Assembly (NCBI GenBank): GCA_016342415.1
Contig: JAEIOD010000005.1
Span: 124,001-188,000 of the forward strand
Source of the DNA: Clostridiales bacterium
Lineage (GTDB): Bacteria > Bacillota > Clostridia > Peptostreptococcales > Acidaminobacteraceae
Direction: 5' to 3'
Length of the DNA: 64,000 nt
Part shown: positions 15,548-25,286 of the stretch, in pieces
Numbering within the stretch: position 1 is the stretch's first letter
Layout: each line of letters opens with the position of its first letter
Made by a program: the position numbers and the translations under genes
Notes under the pieces: generated by a model
The model's input: the letters and a program-made list of their open reading frames with translations, nothing else
The model's database searches: none
Told to the model about the DNA's origin: nothing

Positions 15548-16396
15548 ATGTTTGCGTTTCAAGCTATGAGTGAATCAATTGATTATATAGAAAATAATAT
15601 ATGTGAAAAACTGAATGTGGAGGACATTGCTTCTGTAGCATGTTATTCATCGTTTCATTACCAAAGACTTTTTCAAATGTTAACGGGATATACACTTGGA
15701 GAATATATTAGAAACAGACGTATGACGATGGCTTCTAAAGAACTTTTGACTTCTGATGCAAAAGTAATAGATCTTGCTTATAAGTATCAATACGAGAGTC
15801 CTGAGGCATTTACACGCGCCTTTAAGAAATTGTTTCAGATGACACCGACGCAACTCAAAAAAAGTAAGGATCCCGTAAAGTCTTATCCTAGACTATCCAT
15901 TCAAGTACAGATGACAGGCCGGGAGTCTTTATCCTATAAGATTATTGAAAAAGACGGTTTTTATATTGAAGGGTTTAAAAAGAGTTTTACAGCAGAAGAA
16001 ATAATGGAAGGAAAAGCTTATTCAAAATTTTGGAAAGAAAAGGAAACAGAGATAAAGGATTTGTTAGAAAAAAACAATACCTTTTCACGGATTGGTGCTG
16101 GTCGCTATAGAGACAATAATCAAGGCATTTATGATGCAATCATAGGTACATATGGTAAAGGTGGAACAACTCTTTATGTGCCAAAAACCAGATGGTGTGT
16201 TTTTACAGGTAAAGGACCGATCAGTGAAACCTTACCATTGTTATGGCAGAGAATATTCTTAGAATGGTTTCCTAAAACATCTTTTCAACATTCCGGAATG
16301 ACAGAACTAGAAATATTTCCAATAGGGGATATCAGCTCATCCTCCTATCGATATGAAATATGGATTCCTCTTTCAAGTGCAATACTGAAAAAATAG
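15548..16396 (+). CDS. AraC-family regulator with GyrI-like effector-binding domain
   Basis: 282 residues. The N-terminal ~105 residues are an AraC/XylS double helix-turn-helix: SIDYIENNICEKLNVEDIA, YSSFHYQRLFQMLTGYT, then the second motif ending YESPEAFTRAFKKLFQMTP. The C-terminal half (about 125-282) resembles the GyrI-like small-molecule-binding domain found in SoxS/Rob-type and BmrR-type regulators, often for multidrug or cationic ligands. ATG 15548, with GGAGGTG upstream, is preferred to an earlier in-frame start at 15497, which would add a hydrophobic leader unlike the family. No obvious target is adjacent: the next genes are two histidine kinases beyond a terminator. Confidence 0.88.
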   Translation: MFAFQAMSESIDYIENNICEKLNVEDIASVACYSSFHYQRLFQMLTGYTLGEYIRNRRMTMASKELLTSDAKVIDLAYKYQYESPEAFTRAFKKLFQMTPTQLKKSKDPVKSYPRLSIQVQMTGRESLSYKIIEKDGFYIEGFKKSFTAEEIMEGKAYSKFWKEKETEIKDLLEKNNTFSRIGAGRYRDNNQGIYDAIIGTYGKGGTTLYVPKTRWCVFTGKGPISETLPLLWQRIFLEWFPKTSFQHSGMTELEIFPIGDISSSSYRYEIWIPLSSAILKK

Positions 16397-16412
16397 ACTT
16401 ACCGCGTATTAT

Positions 16413-16440
16413 GAAAGGCTAAGCCTTTCTGTTTTTTTTT
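16413..16440 (+). terminator. Terminator after the AraC-family gene
   Basis: GAAAGGC (16413-16419) pairs with GCCTTTC (16423-16429), followed by a long T tract to 16440. Confidence 0.85.
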
Positions 16441-16474
16441 GTCTGAACAGGGTATTAGATAAAAAGGAGGGATT

Positions 16475-18541
16475 ATGAATTCAATCAGAGGGAAAATACT
16501 ATTTCTTATCTTAATCAGTATTGTGTCGATATCAATCATTATCGGCCTTATTTTCATGTTACTAACACAATCAGCGTATGATAAAGATGCCTTTGATACT
16601 TATACACAAGCGGTTTCTAAATACTCTGCATATCTCAATCTTGAACTTGCTGACGTTGATGAAACAGGCTATGCCATTAAAATAATGGTAGAATCGTTAT
16701 TTGATACATCAGCTTATTTAACAGATCCCGATTATTTAGATGAGTTTGAGATTATCATAAGTTCAAGTATTATGAGATTTGCAAAAGAAACATCAGACAC
16801 TCGTTCAGCATATATGTTTTTTGCGCCGGAATTAGATGATGAAACTCACGACGTGTGGTATTCTGATTCAAACGACAATGGATATGTTGTTCGTCAACCT
16901 GAGGTGCCGTTATCGTTTTATAAAGATCGAACACCTTCTAAAAATTGGTACTTCGTACCTGAGGAAACGAAAGAACCTTTTTGGTCTTTGCCATTTAGCG
17001 GCAATATCGATTTTAAACATGAGGTGTTATATCTTTCAAGAACGTATCCGGTAGTAATAGATGATTTATTTTTGGGTGTAGCAGGGTCTGATTACTATTT
17101 TGAAAAAATGGCTGAAGAAATTCATAATATAGAGGAATTAGAGTCGGGTTATGCAGTCTTGTTGGACTCAAAGGGAGAATTTATAGTAACACCAAATTCA
17201 AATGATTCTGCATTGAATGATAGGATAAAAGATTGGAAACATGAATTGTCATTTAACTCAGATCAAGGAGTTCTTGAGTTCTTTTCAGAAAATAAAAAGA
17301 ATTACTTCATCTATTCAAAACTTCGAAACGATTGGACAATTGCACTTGTTCTTAAGGAGGAGGAAATATTCAAATGGTATTATGATCTAAGGTCTTCCTT
17401 GATTGTCATTACTCTTATTTCAATCTCTATGATTGGATTAATAGCCTTGGAAATCGGCAGATTTGTGACAAAACCGATTGTTAACTTATCAAAGCAAGTG
17501 AACATCATAGGTAACGGTGATTATAATCACATGATTGTAACAAAAGAGTTTGATAAAGCGAGAGAAACATTGTTTTTAGCTGAAAACGTTGAAAATGTGA
17601 GAATATTACAAAACTACTCATTTGAAAAAATCAGTAGGCAAAATAAAGATCTTGAGTTGGAAGTTCAAGAACGAACAGATTCCCTTAGGAAAAATAATGA
17701 AAAACTGGAATATACACTGTTTATCAACGAAAAAAAGAATCAGACTTTGAGGACATTAAACAAAGAATTAGAAGAAGCTATATCAAATATGAGGGTAACG
17801 CAAAAGCAACTGTTAGAAACAGAAAAAATGGCATCTTTAAGTTTTATTGTTACCAGAATGGCACATGAGTTCAATACACCAATTGGTAGCTTTTTAACGA
17901 TGTTGACTTATTTGGAATCTCAGAAAAAAAACATAAAAGAAAATTTGGAAACTGATAAATTAAGAAACGAAGAGTTAACTACTTTCTTAAAAACATTTGA
18001 TGAAAGTTACGATTTAATCATAAAAAACCTTGACCAGATCAATAATCTTGTTGATCGTTTTAAAGCTTTGGACAATTACAACCAAGTTTCTATACATGCA
18101 CAAATTAAATTAAAGGAGTTTTTAGAGATTATACTAAAGAGTATTTCTTATGATAAAAATAAAGTAACTATTTTAATTAACTGTAGCGAAACGATTGAGT
18201 TAATGATAGACGCTGGAAAACTCTCTCAAATATTTATACATTTAATTGAAAATTCAATCGTTCATGGTTTTGGTAATCTTAACGGCGGGCGTATTGAGGT
18301 TGATATAAAGAAAAATGGAAACAATCTTTTTGTAACGATTCGAGACAATGGATGTGGTATGTCTGAAGAAAGAGTAAGACAGATTTTTGTACCGTTTTAT
18401 TCAGGAGAACTGAGTAGTAAATTCAGTGGTCTGGGATTGAATATTGTCTATAATTTAGTAACTAAAGTTTTTAATGGCCAAATCATTTGTAAAAGCAGAG
18501 TTGATGAAGGCACTTCTTTTGAAATGATCTTAACTATTTGA
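16475..18541 (+). CDS. Cache-domain sensor histidine kinase A
   Basis: 688-residue membrane sensor kinase. A membrane segment at about 8-30 and a second at about 308-328 enclose a ~270-residue extracytoplasmic double-Cache-type domain (HDVWYSDSNDNGY, VLYLSRTYPVV, GVAGSDYYFEKM). A HAMP start (TKPIVNLSKQV, GNGDY) follows but its second half is not recognisable. A coiled coil leads to the H-box with H464 (RMAHEFNTPIGSF). The ATPase has an N-box HLIENSIVHGF, DNGCGM and FSGLGLNIVYN. All catalytic elements are present. AAGGAGGG precedes ATG 16475. No response regulator is adjacent. A paralogue of the same length follows after 76 bases. The ligand is unknown; Cache domains usually bind small metabolites. 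Confidence 0.93.
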   Translation: MNSIRGKILFLILISIVSISIIIGLIFMLLTQSAYDKDAFDTYTQAVSKYSAYLNLELADVDETGYAIKIMVESLFDTSAYLTDPDYLDEFEIIISSSIMRFAKETSDTRSAYMFFAPELDDETHDVWYSDSNDNGYVVRQPEVPLSFYKDRTPSKNWYFVPEETKEPFWSLPFSGNIDFKHEVLYLSRTYPVVIDDLFLGVAGSDYYFEKMAEEIHNIEELESGYAVLLDSKGEFIVTPNSNDSALNDRIKDWKHELSFNSDQGVLEFFSENKKNYFIYSKLRNDWTIALVLKEEEIFKWYYDLRSSLIVITLISISMIGLIALEIGRFVTKPIVNLSKQVNIIGNGDYNHMIVTKEFDKARETLFLAENVENVRILQNYSFEKISRQNKDLELEVQERTDSLRKNNEKLEYTLFINEKKNQTLRTLNKELEEAISNMRVTQKQLLETEKMASLSFIVTRMAHEFNTPIGSFLTMLTYLESQKKNIKENLETDKLRNEELTTFLKTFDESYDLIIKNLDQINNLVDRFKALDNYNQVSIHAQIKLKEFLEIILKSISYDKNKVTILINCSETIELMIDAGKLSQIFIHLIENSIVHGFGNLNGGRIEVDIKKNGNNLFVTIRDNGCGMSEERVRQIFVPFYSGELSSKFSGLGLNIVYNLVTKVFNGQIICKSRVDEGTSFEMILTI

Positions 18542-18617
18542 TATGAGACACATCATAAATTTTTAAAAATAGAGGTTGTAAAATTATTGTTGGATTCCAA
18601 TACTGATAGGTGAGAAT

Positions 18618-20684
18618 ATGAAAAGTACAAGACTAAAAATTTTAATAATGGTTATTTTAAGCAATATGCTGATAACTTTGATTATTGGTACTGTTATAGT
18701 ACTGAAATCTTCTGATGCATTTGAAGAGATAGCAATTAAAAAAGTAGTTGAAGTGACAGAAACCTATGCTTTGGAATTTGATGAGCATTTGTTGTCAGTT
18801 GTGGAAGCGGCAATTGAAGCAGAAATATTTGTAGAATCACTACTAGATGTCGAAAAATTATTTACGGATTCAACATATTTGGATAAATTTGAAGTTCTGA
18901 TTAGTCCGATAATAAAAAAAATAGCTGAAAGAGGAGTCGTTACACAATCGTCATATGTTTTTTTTGATCCTTCTGTTGATGGTAAGATCCATGATGTCTG
19001 GTACTCCGATCTTGATCATTCTGGAGAAGTCATAAGACAGGACGAATTTCCAAAATCATTTTATGATAATTTAGGACCTGGAGATGAATGGTATATTGTT
19101 CCTTATGAAAATAATAAACCGTATTGGACCGAACCATATTATGGTAGTGTTGAACAAGACGCTCATATTTCATATGTATCTCATACTAGACCAGTCTCCA
19201 TAAATGGGAGAGTGGTTGCTGTAGTTGGATCTGATTATCATTTTACTGCCATGAAAGAAACCATAGAAAGTTTTGAATTGTATAATACTGGCTATGGCAT
19301 TTTAGTTAATGAAGTAGGTGATGTCATTATACATCCATCAATACCGATAGGTGATAATATTGGCGAATATGAAAATGGCGCATACAAATGGCTAATCGAT
19401 GAAATAATTGACCATCATAACGGTATAGTAAAATATACGTGGATAGATGGAGAAGATAAATTTTTGGCTTATAGAGAAATCGAGAACGGTTGGCATTTTG
19501 CCATTACAGTAGAAGAAGATGAAGTTTTTAGTTGGTATCAACATTTTCTTTCTATTCTTATAGGAACTACTGTGGCGTTTACAGGTGTGATTATCATTTT
19601 GAGTTTCAGATTAAGCAATCATATTACCAAACCGATTTATGAATTGTCGAAATACGTTGAAGGCATGAAAACGGGTCATTATGATGATGTCATCCCAGAC
19701 AAATTAACACTGCAAAAGGATGAAATTGGACAACTGGCTGCCACCATTGAATCAATGAGGTTTAAATTAAAGGAATCTTTAGACGAGACGACCTCATATT
19801 TTCAAATTTTAGAGATGAGAGTAAAAGAGAGATCCGAATTGATTCAAAAAAGTCAAATCGAGATAGAAGATGCTTTGGTTCAAAATGATGATCAAAACAA
19901 AGAACTGCAAGAAATAAATAGTCAATTGGAGTTGGTTTTTAAGAGTCTAGAAGAAACTCAAAAACAGTTGATTGAAACTGAAAAAATAGCCTCTATGAAT
20001 TCTGTTATGACACGTGTTGCTTATGAATTTTATTTGCCGATCTCCGAATTTAATAAATTGCTATCAGCACTAAAATCTGAGAAGGAATTGATTGAGTTGC
20101 AACTGATCAATAAAGAATTGAAAAAACAGGATTTAACGAATTTTTTTGAAACATTTGATGTCGCATATAAAGACATCATGTACCAATTGTCTTACATGAA
20201 GGATTTAGTAGAGCGTTTTAAAGCATTAGATCCTGATGTGTCAAAGGTTCTCCTAACCAAATTTAATATGTCAAATCTATTAAAAATTATAATCGACAGC
20301 ATGGACATACCTTTTAACATTGGTGTAGATGTGATTTGTCCAGACTCGTTAGAACTGAAACAAGATGCTGTTAGGATTTCACAAATTGTAATGCACTTGG
20401 TAGAGAATTCGATTGTTCATGCATTTAAGGATATGGACAGTGGTATGATAGTTATAGATGTTGATATGGATGAAGAACTAAGAATTAGTATAAAAGACAA
20501 TGGATGTGGTATTGCAAATGAGTATCTCAAGAGAATTTTCGAACCTATTTACGCCTATGAGATGGATAGTGGCTATGGCCTTAGTATAGTCTATAATATG
20601 GTACGAAAATCCTTTGGAGGTACTATTGAATGTCAAAGTACTGAAGGTTTTGGGACTGAATTTATTATTAGACTAAAGGTATAG
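18618..20684 (+). CDS. Cache-domain sensor kinase B lacking the phospho-acceptor histidine
   Basis: Paralogue of the preceding kinase, also 688 residues and alignable along its length: membrane segment 7-29, double-Cache domain (HDVWYSDLDHSGE, GSDYHFTAMKET), second membrane segment about 311-333, HAMP (TKPIYELSKYVEG, DEIGQLAATIESM), coiled coil, and an intact-looking ATPase (HLVENSIVHAF, DNGCGI, GYGLSIVYNMV). In the H-box the sequence is RVAYEFYLPI where its partner has RMAHEFNTPI, so the phospho-acceptor is tyrosine (Y469, codon TAT at 20022-20024), and N and T after it are also changed. It cannot autophosphorylate on the usual histidine. It may act as a heterodimer partner or pseudokinase regulator; that is inference. 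AGGTGA precedes ATG 18618. Confidence 0.92.
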   Translation: MKSTRLKILIMVILSNMLITLIIGTVIVLKSSDAFEEIAIKKVVEVTETYALEFDEHLLSVVEAAIEAEIFVESLLDVEKLFTDSTYLDKFEVLISPIIKKIAERGVVTQSSYVFFDPSVDGKIHDVWYSDLDHSGEVIRQDEFPKSFYDNLGPGDEWYIVPYENNKPYWTEPYYGSVEQDAHISYVSHTRPVSINGRVVAVVGSDYHFTAMKETIESFELYNTGYGILVNEVGDVIIHPSIPIGDNIGEYENGAYKWLIDEIIDHHNGIVKYTWIDGEDKFLAYREIENGWHFAITVEEDEVFSWYQHFLSILIGTTVAFTGVIIILSFRLSNHITKPIYELSKYVEGMKTGHYDDVIPDKLTLQKDEIGQLAATIESMRFKLKESLDETTSYFQILEMRVKERSELIQKSQIEIEDALVQNDDQNKELQEINSQLELVFKSLEETQKQLIETEKIASMNSVMTRVAYEFYLPISEFNKLLSALKSEKELIELQLINKELKKQDLTNFFETFDVAYKDIMYQLSYMKDLVERFKALDPDVSKVLLTKFNMSNLLKIIIDSMDIPFNIGVDVICPDSLELKQDAVRISQIVMHLVENSIVHAFKDMDSGMIVIDVDMDEELRISIKDNGCGIANEYLKRIFEPIYAYEMDSGYGLSIVYNMVRKSFGGTIECQSTEGFGTEFIIRLKV

Positions 20685-20710
20685 GCAATGGGTAAAAATT
20701 ATGCTATAAT
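20682..20710 (+). promoter_or_regulatory. Promoter of the alaS T-box leader
   Basis: Extended -10 TGcTATAAT (20702-20710) with a weak -35, TAGGCA (20682-20687), 17 bases upstream and overlapping the kinase B stop codon. Transcription from here gives a leader of about 230 bases before alaS. Confidence 0.65.
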
Positions 20711-20714
20711 CTAA

Positions 20715-20925
20715 AAGATAAAGACGAGGAAAGAGATAAGTAAATCTATAACAGCGAGTAATCATAGGTGAGAGGTTACAAGATTGAAGCTACTCTGGAG
20801 TTGCAACAAGAAATTGTTGACGGTAACAGCCGTTATATGTAGGATGTATATCTAAAGTGATCGGAAGATAAATAGGGTGGTACCGCGGTAAAGTCGTCCC
20901 TATACGTCACTTTAGTTTTTTTTGT
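20715..20925 (+). promoter_or_regulatory. T-box riboswitch, alanine type
   Basis: tRNA-sensing leader controlling alaS. The T-box sequence AGGGTGGTACCGCGG is at 20874-20888. A specifier codon GCT (alanine) at 20789-20791 lies in the GAA-GCT-AC context typical of the specifier loop. Stem I begins near 20722. Uncharged tRNA-Ala would pair with the specifier and with the T-box bulge and favour the antiterminator. A GCT specifier agrees with the downstream gene. The helices between were not fully traced. Confidence 0.93.
20852..20923 (+). terminator. T-box conditional terminator
   Basis: CTAAAGTGA (20852-20860) pairs perfectly with TCACTTTAG (20907-20915), followed by eight T residues. Inner pairing joins ATAGGG (20872-20877) with CCCTAT (20898-20903). 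The stem contains the T-box sequence, so it excludes the antiterminator. Confidence 0.9.
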
Positions 20926-20944
20926 TTTTGAAGTAGGAGGCAAT

Positions 20945-23563
20945 ATGAATATTACAGGATTAAATGAAATCAGAAAAAGTTTTTTAGATTTCTTTGAGTC
21001 TAAAGACCATTACGTTGGAAAAAGCTATTCTTTAGTACCGCAAAATGATAAGAGTTTATTACTTGTCAATGCTGGTATGGCACCCCTTAAGACTTATTTC
21101 ACAGGAGAGGAAACCCCTCCTAGTAAAAGAATGGCCACATGTCAAAGATGTATGAGAACAGCTGATATAGATAATGTTGGTCATACTTCACGACATGCTA
21201 CTTTTTTTGAAATGTTAGGAAATTTTTCGTTTGGAGACTATTTTAAAGTTGAATCTTTAGAGTGGGGTTGGGAATATATTACTGAAGTGTTGGGATTGCC
21301 TGTAGATAATCTTTGGGCAACTGTATATTTAACAGATGATGAAGCTTATGATATATGGAAAGATGTCATTAAAATAGATGAAAACAGAATTGTTCGATTA
21401 GGAAAAGAAGATAATTTCTGGGAAAAAGGTACTGGACCTTGTGGGCCGTGTTCCGAAATCTATTATGATAGAGGTGAAAAGTATGGTTGCGACAATCCTG
21501 ACTGTAAACCAGGGTGTGAATGTGATCGTTTTATAGAGTTCTGGAATCATGTATTTACTCAATTTGATAAAGATGCTGAAGGAAACTATAATGATTTGGC
21601 TAATCCAAATATTGATACTGGTATGGGTTTGGAAAGGATTGCATGTATCATGCAAGATGTTGAATCTATATTTGAAATTGATACCATGAAACATGTTTTA
21701 GATGCTGTGGTTGAAAAAGCAGGCATCACTTTTGGAGATAATAAAAAAGAAAGCGTTTCAGTAAAAATTATTACAGATCATGTTAGAGCGATTACATTTA
21801 TGGTGTTAGATGGCGTAATGCCTAATAATGAAGGCCGTGGTTATATACTTAGAAAAGTTTTAAGAAGAGCTTATAGACATGGCAAATTATTGAATATTGA
21901 AGGTATTTTCTTAACGGATTTAGTAGATGAAGTGATTGAAATATCAAAAGCTGCTTATCCGGAATTGGTTGAGAAAAAAGATTATATCAAGAAAGTCATT
22001 GCACTTGAAGAAGAAAGATTCCAACAAACGATTAATCAAGGACTTGATATCTTAAAAGGATATATAACAGATTTAAAAGGTGAAGAGTTAAGTGGCGAAA
22101 AAGCTTTTAAACTTTATGACACTTACGGCTTCCCAATTGATTTAACAAAGGAAATTTTAGCTGAGGAAAATTTAACTGTTGATGAAAAAGCGTTTAACAA
22201 TGAAATGAAATTGCAAAAAGAACGTGCAAGAGCAGCTCGCGGTAACGATCAAAGCGCTTGGGAAAAATCTGCATTATCTGAAACCGATATTAAGGATTCA
22301 ATTTTTAACGGTTACAGTAATTTAACGGGTACATCAAAAGTATTGGCAATCGTATCTGATGGTGAGTTAGTAGATTCCATAGGTGAGAATACAGAGGCTG
22401 ATATTGTACTTGATCAAACAACTTTCTATCCAGAAGGTGGTGGTCAAGCAGGTGATAAAGGCCTTGTTAAAACAGATAGTGGTATATTTGTAGTGACTAA
22501 TACGATTAAAGGCATTATGAATAGAATTATTCATCATGGTTATATGAAATCTGGTTTGATTCAAAGTGGTGATATGGTTGAAACTCATGTAGATGCCGAG
22601 ATTAGAATGGCAAGTGCAAGAAATCATACTGCTACACATATTCTTCACAAAGTATTAAAAGAGACATTAGGAGATCATGTAGAACAAAAGGGTTCTTTAG
22701 TAGATTCTATGAAATTACGTTTTGACTTTTCTCACTTTGAAGGGATTACAGCTGAAACGCTTCAGTCTATAGAGAATCAGGTGAATGAGAGACTGTTTGA
22801 AACACTTCCTGTACAAACTGAACAATTGGCTATAGATGAAGCAAAAAAACGTGGTGCTACAGCATTGTTTGGTGAGAAATATGGTGACACTGTAAGAGTG
22901 GTTACTGTTGGTGAGTTCTCTATGGAATTATGTGGTGGTACTCATGTGGAAAATGCTTCGCAAATTGGTTTGATAAAGATTATTTCTGAAAGTGGTATTG
23001 CTGCAGGTGTACGAAGAATTGAAGCCATTACTGGTAAGGCAGTTTATAATTACTTAAGCCAAGTGGAAGATAAAATGAAACACATTTCCAATATTGTTAA
23101 AGGTAACTTTGATGATGTTGAAACAAAGGTGGAATCGCTTGCTAACGAAGTTAAGTCGCTTCATAAGGAAGTTGAAAAGATGAAGTCAAAAGCAGCTTCT
23201 TCTGGCATTGAGGATATTATTAACAACGCAAAAGTGATCAATGGTTTAAATGTAATCACTGGCAAGTTAAAAGGTGTACAACCTAATAACCTACGAGAAC
23301 TTGCCGACAAAATCTCTGATAAAATAAAGGATAGTGTGGTTGTATTGGCATCAGACAATGGTGAAAAGGTTGCATTAATTGCTATGGCAGATGAAGTCGC
23401 TGTTAATAAAGGTGCTCATGCGGGTAATATTATTAAAGTAATCGCTAAAATGACCGGTGGCGGTGGTGGTGGTCGTCCTAATATGGCCCAAGCTGGTGGT
23501 AAGGACGGTTCTAAGATTGATGAAGCGTTAGAGATGGTTTCAAAAATTATAGATGAAATATAA
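20945..23563 (+). CDS. alaS: Alanine--tRNA ligase
   Basis: Charges tRNA-Ala. 872 residues, full family length. The class II catalytic core shows HATFFEMLGNFSFGDYF (motif 1 region) and GMGLERIACIMQ (motif 3). The editing domain has the zinc-type motifs HTATHILHKVL and LCGGTHV. The C-terminal C-Ala/DHHA1 domain ends with the glycine-rich GGGGGGRPNMAQAGG segment typical of AlaRS. AGGAGG lies before ATG 20945. Expression is under the T-box. It heads the conserved order alaS-ireB-...-ruvX-yrzB. Confidence 0.98.
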   Translation: MNITGLNEIRKSFLDFFESKDHYVGKSYSLVPQNDKSLLLVNAGMAPLKTYFTGEETPPSKRMATCQRCMRTADIDNVGHTSRHATFFEMLGNFSFGDYFKVESLEWGWEYITEVLGLPVDNLWATVYLTDDEAYDIWKDVIKIDENRIVRLGKEDNFWEKGTGPCGPCSEIYYDRGEKYGCDNPDCKPGCECDRFIEFWNHVFTQFDKDAEGNYNDLANPNIDTGMGLERIACIMQDVESIFEIDTMKHVLDAVVEKAGITFGDNKKESVSVKIITDHVRAITFMVLDGVMPNNEGRGYILRKVLRRAYRHGKLLNIEGIFLTDLVDEVIEISKAAYPELVEKKDYIKKVIALEEERFQQTINQGLDILKGYITDLKGEELSGEKAFKLYDTYGFPIDLTKEILAEENLTVDEKAFNNEMKLQKERARAARGNDQSAWEKSALSETDIKDSIFNGYSNLTGTSKVLAIVSDGELVDSIGENTEADIVLDQTTFYPEGGGQAGDKGLVKTDSGIFVVTNTIKGIMNRIIHHGYMKSGLIQSGDMVETHVDAEIRMASARNHTATHILHKVLKETLGDHVEQKGSLVDSMKLRFDFSHFEGITAETLQSIENQVNERLFETLPVQTEQLAIDEAKKRGATALFGEKYGDTVRVVTVGEFSMELCGGTHVENASQIGLIKIISESGIAAGVRRIEAITGKAVYNYLSQVEDKMKHISNIVKGNFDDVETKVESLANEVKSLHKEVEKMKSKAASSGIEDIINNAKVINGLNVITGKLKGVQPNNLRELADKISDKIKDSVVVLASDNGEKVALIAMADEVAVNKGAHAGNIIKVIAKMTGGGGGGRPNMAQAGGKDGSKIDEALEMVSKIIDEI

Positions 23564-23637
23564 AATATTATAAAAACTACCATCAAAACACAACAAATCA
23601 TGTATAATAGTATTAGATATAAGATTGGAGTGATGAT

Positions 23638-23889
23638 ATGAGTAAATTAGACGCAACAATGAAATTTGATTTTGACGCAGAACTTAAAGAAGAAGTAAAA
23701 GATATCCTAACCAGCGTCCAAAAGTCATTGATTGAAAAGGGTTATAACCCTGTAAATCAAATGGTAGGTTACTTACTGAGTGGTGACCCCACATATATCA
23801 CGAGCTATAATAATGCTAGACAACTTATGAAAAAAGTTGAACGTGATGAAATCATAGAAGTCTTGCTAAAGACGTACTTAGAGGAATAA
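23638..23889 (+). CDS. ireB: IreB family regulatory protein
   Basis: Small protein (83 residues, UPF0297/YrzL family) that in Enterococcus is a substrate of the PASTA Ser/Thr kinase and affects cephalosporin tolerance. The family core is clear: TMKFDFDAELKEEVKDIL, EKGYNPVNQMVGYLLSGDP, YITSYNNAR. A threonine at position 7 lies where I recall the kinase modifying IreB; position 4 is leucine. GGAGTGATG precedes ATG 23638, and TATAAT at 23603-23608 may be a -10. Its stop overlaps the next start (TAATG), so the two are translationally coupled. Confidence 0.93.
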   Translation: MSKLDATMKFDFDAELKEEVKDILTSVQKSLIEKGYNPVNQMVGYLLSGDPTYITSYNNARQLMKKVERDEIIEVLLKTYLEE

Positions 23890-24839
23890 TGAAATATAAT
23901 TTTTTAGGTGATACGGGTATTAAAGTCTCTAAACTCTGCTTTGGAGGCTTAACCGTAGGACCATTACAAGCTAATTTATCACCAAAGGTAGGCGGTGAAA
24001 TTATATCGCATGCCTTTGATTGTGGTGTAAATTTTATTGATACAGCTCAGCTGTATGAGACATATGACCATGTTAGAGAAGGACTGAAAGGACATAGACG
24101 AGAAGATATAATCATAGCTTCAAAGTCGTATGCCTATGATCAGAAAACGGCCATGGAAAGTGTGAAAGAAGCATTATTAAAACTTAAAACGGACTACTTG
24201 GATATATTCATGTTACATGAACAAGAAAGTGAACATACCATAAGAGGTCATTATGAAGCCCTTGAAACGTTGTTAAAGTTGAAGGAAAAAGGGATTATAA
24301 GAGCAATTGGTATTTCAACCCATGCAGTAGCCGGTGTAGAAGCGGCAATAAAGTACAATGAAATAGAGGTTATTCATCCTATATTAAACATCTCTGGCTT
24401 AGGGATTATGGATGGTACAAGAGATGAAATGTATGATGCTATTTCACGGTTTAAAAAACGTGGAGGTGGTGTTTATTCCATGAAACCTCTTGGAGGTGGC
24501 AATCTGTTAAATCGTGTAGAAGAAAGTTTTAATTATGTATTGTCTTTAGAAGAAATAGATTCTATTGCAGTAGGTATGCAAACTATTGAAGAAGTTGATT
24601 ACAATGTTAAGCGATTTAAGAATGAAGTCATTGGTCTTGATTTAAAAGAAAAGGTGAGAAATCAACCTAGGAAACTGCATATTGCAGATTGGTGTACAAA
24701 ATGTGGTGCTTGTGTTGAAAAGTGTTCTCATAATGCTTTGAAGATGGGTGACAACAAACCGGTTATTAATAGAGAAAAATGTGTTCTCTGTGGTTATTGT
24801 GCAGCAGTATGTAAAGAATTTTGTATAAAGGTGGTATAA
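23889..24839 (+). CDS. Aldo/keto reductase with C-terminal 2x[4Fe-4S] ferredoxin domain
   Basis: 316-residue oxidoreductase. Residues ~1-255 form an aldo/keto reductase barrel with likely catalytic D and Y in [13 protein letters not shown], the lysine in IIASKSYA and the histidine in MLHEQE. The last ~50 residues carry two complete C-x2-C-x2-C-x3-C clusters ([11 protein letters not shown] and [11 protein letters not shown]). AKR-ferredoxin fusions are common in anaerobes; substrates are mostly unknown and electron transfer from ferredoxin is likely. It overlaps ireB and ruvX at both ends (TAATG junctions), so it sits inside the ireB-ruvX operon. Relatives in Bacillus lack a gene here. Confidence 0.9.
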   Translation: MKYNFLGDTGIKVSKLCFGGLTVGPLQANLSPKVGGEIISHAFDCGVNFIDTAQLYETYDHVREGLKGHRREDIIIASKSYAYDQKTAMESVKEALLKLKTDYLDIFMLHEQESEHTIRGHYEALETLLKLKEKGIIRAIGISTHAVAGVEAAIKYNEIEVIHPILNISGLGIMDGTRDEMYDAISRFKKRGGGVYSMKPLGGGNLLNRVEESFNYVLSLEEIDSIAVGMQTIEEVDYNVKRFKNEVIGLDLKEKVRNQPRKLHIADWCTKCGACVEKCSHNALKMGDNKPVINREKCVLCGYCAAVCKEFCIKVV

Positions 24840-25279
24840 TGTTTAAAATCATGGGTTTGGATGTGGGTGATAAGACCATTGGTGTTGCCATTAGTGATCC
24901 ACTTTTGTATACAGCACAAGGACGAACAACGATTATGAGAGAGTCTATTAAAAAAGATATTGATCAATTAATAGATTTTATCATTTCTGACAACATTAAA
25001 ACTATAGTTGTAGGATTTCCAAAAAATATGAATAATACTGTAGGTCCTCAAGCAGAAAAAACATTGGATTTCGTAAAAAAACTTCAAAAGAAGATTAAAT
25101 ATAGTGAACGTATAGAAGATTGTGATATAGAAGTGGTGATGTGGGATGAACGTCTGACATCAGTAGCAGCAGAGAGATCGATGATTGAAGCGGATTTAAG
25201 CCGTGCCAAGCGTAAGAAGATTATTGATAAAATGGCAGCTGTATATATATTACAGGGTTATCTAGATAGTAGAAGGTAG
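24839..25279 (+). CDS. ruvX: RuvX/YqgF-type Holliday junction resolvase homologue
   Basis: RNase H-fold nuclease of 146 residues (YrrK/YqgF family), essential in several bacteria and linked to pre-16S rRNA 5'-end maturation as well as proposed junction resolution. [15 protein letters not shown] holds the first acidic residue, VVGFPKNMN the central strand, and [11 protein letters not shown] the C-terminal acidic motif. The start is ATG 24839, which overlaps the preceding stop and follows AAAGGTGG. An in-frame TTG at 24821 adds residues unlike the family. The next gene begins 7 bases after the stop. Confidence 0.94.
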   Translation: MFKIMGLDVGDKTIGVAISDPLLYTAQGRTTIMRESIKKDIDQLIDFIISDNIKTIVVGFPKNMNNTVGPQAEKTLDFVKKLQKKIKYSERIEDCDIEVVMWDERLTSVAAERSMIEADLSRAKRKKIIDKMAAVYILQGYLDSRR

Positions 25280-25286
25280 GTATAAG

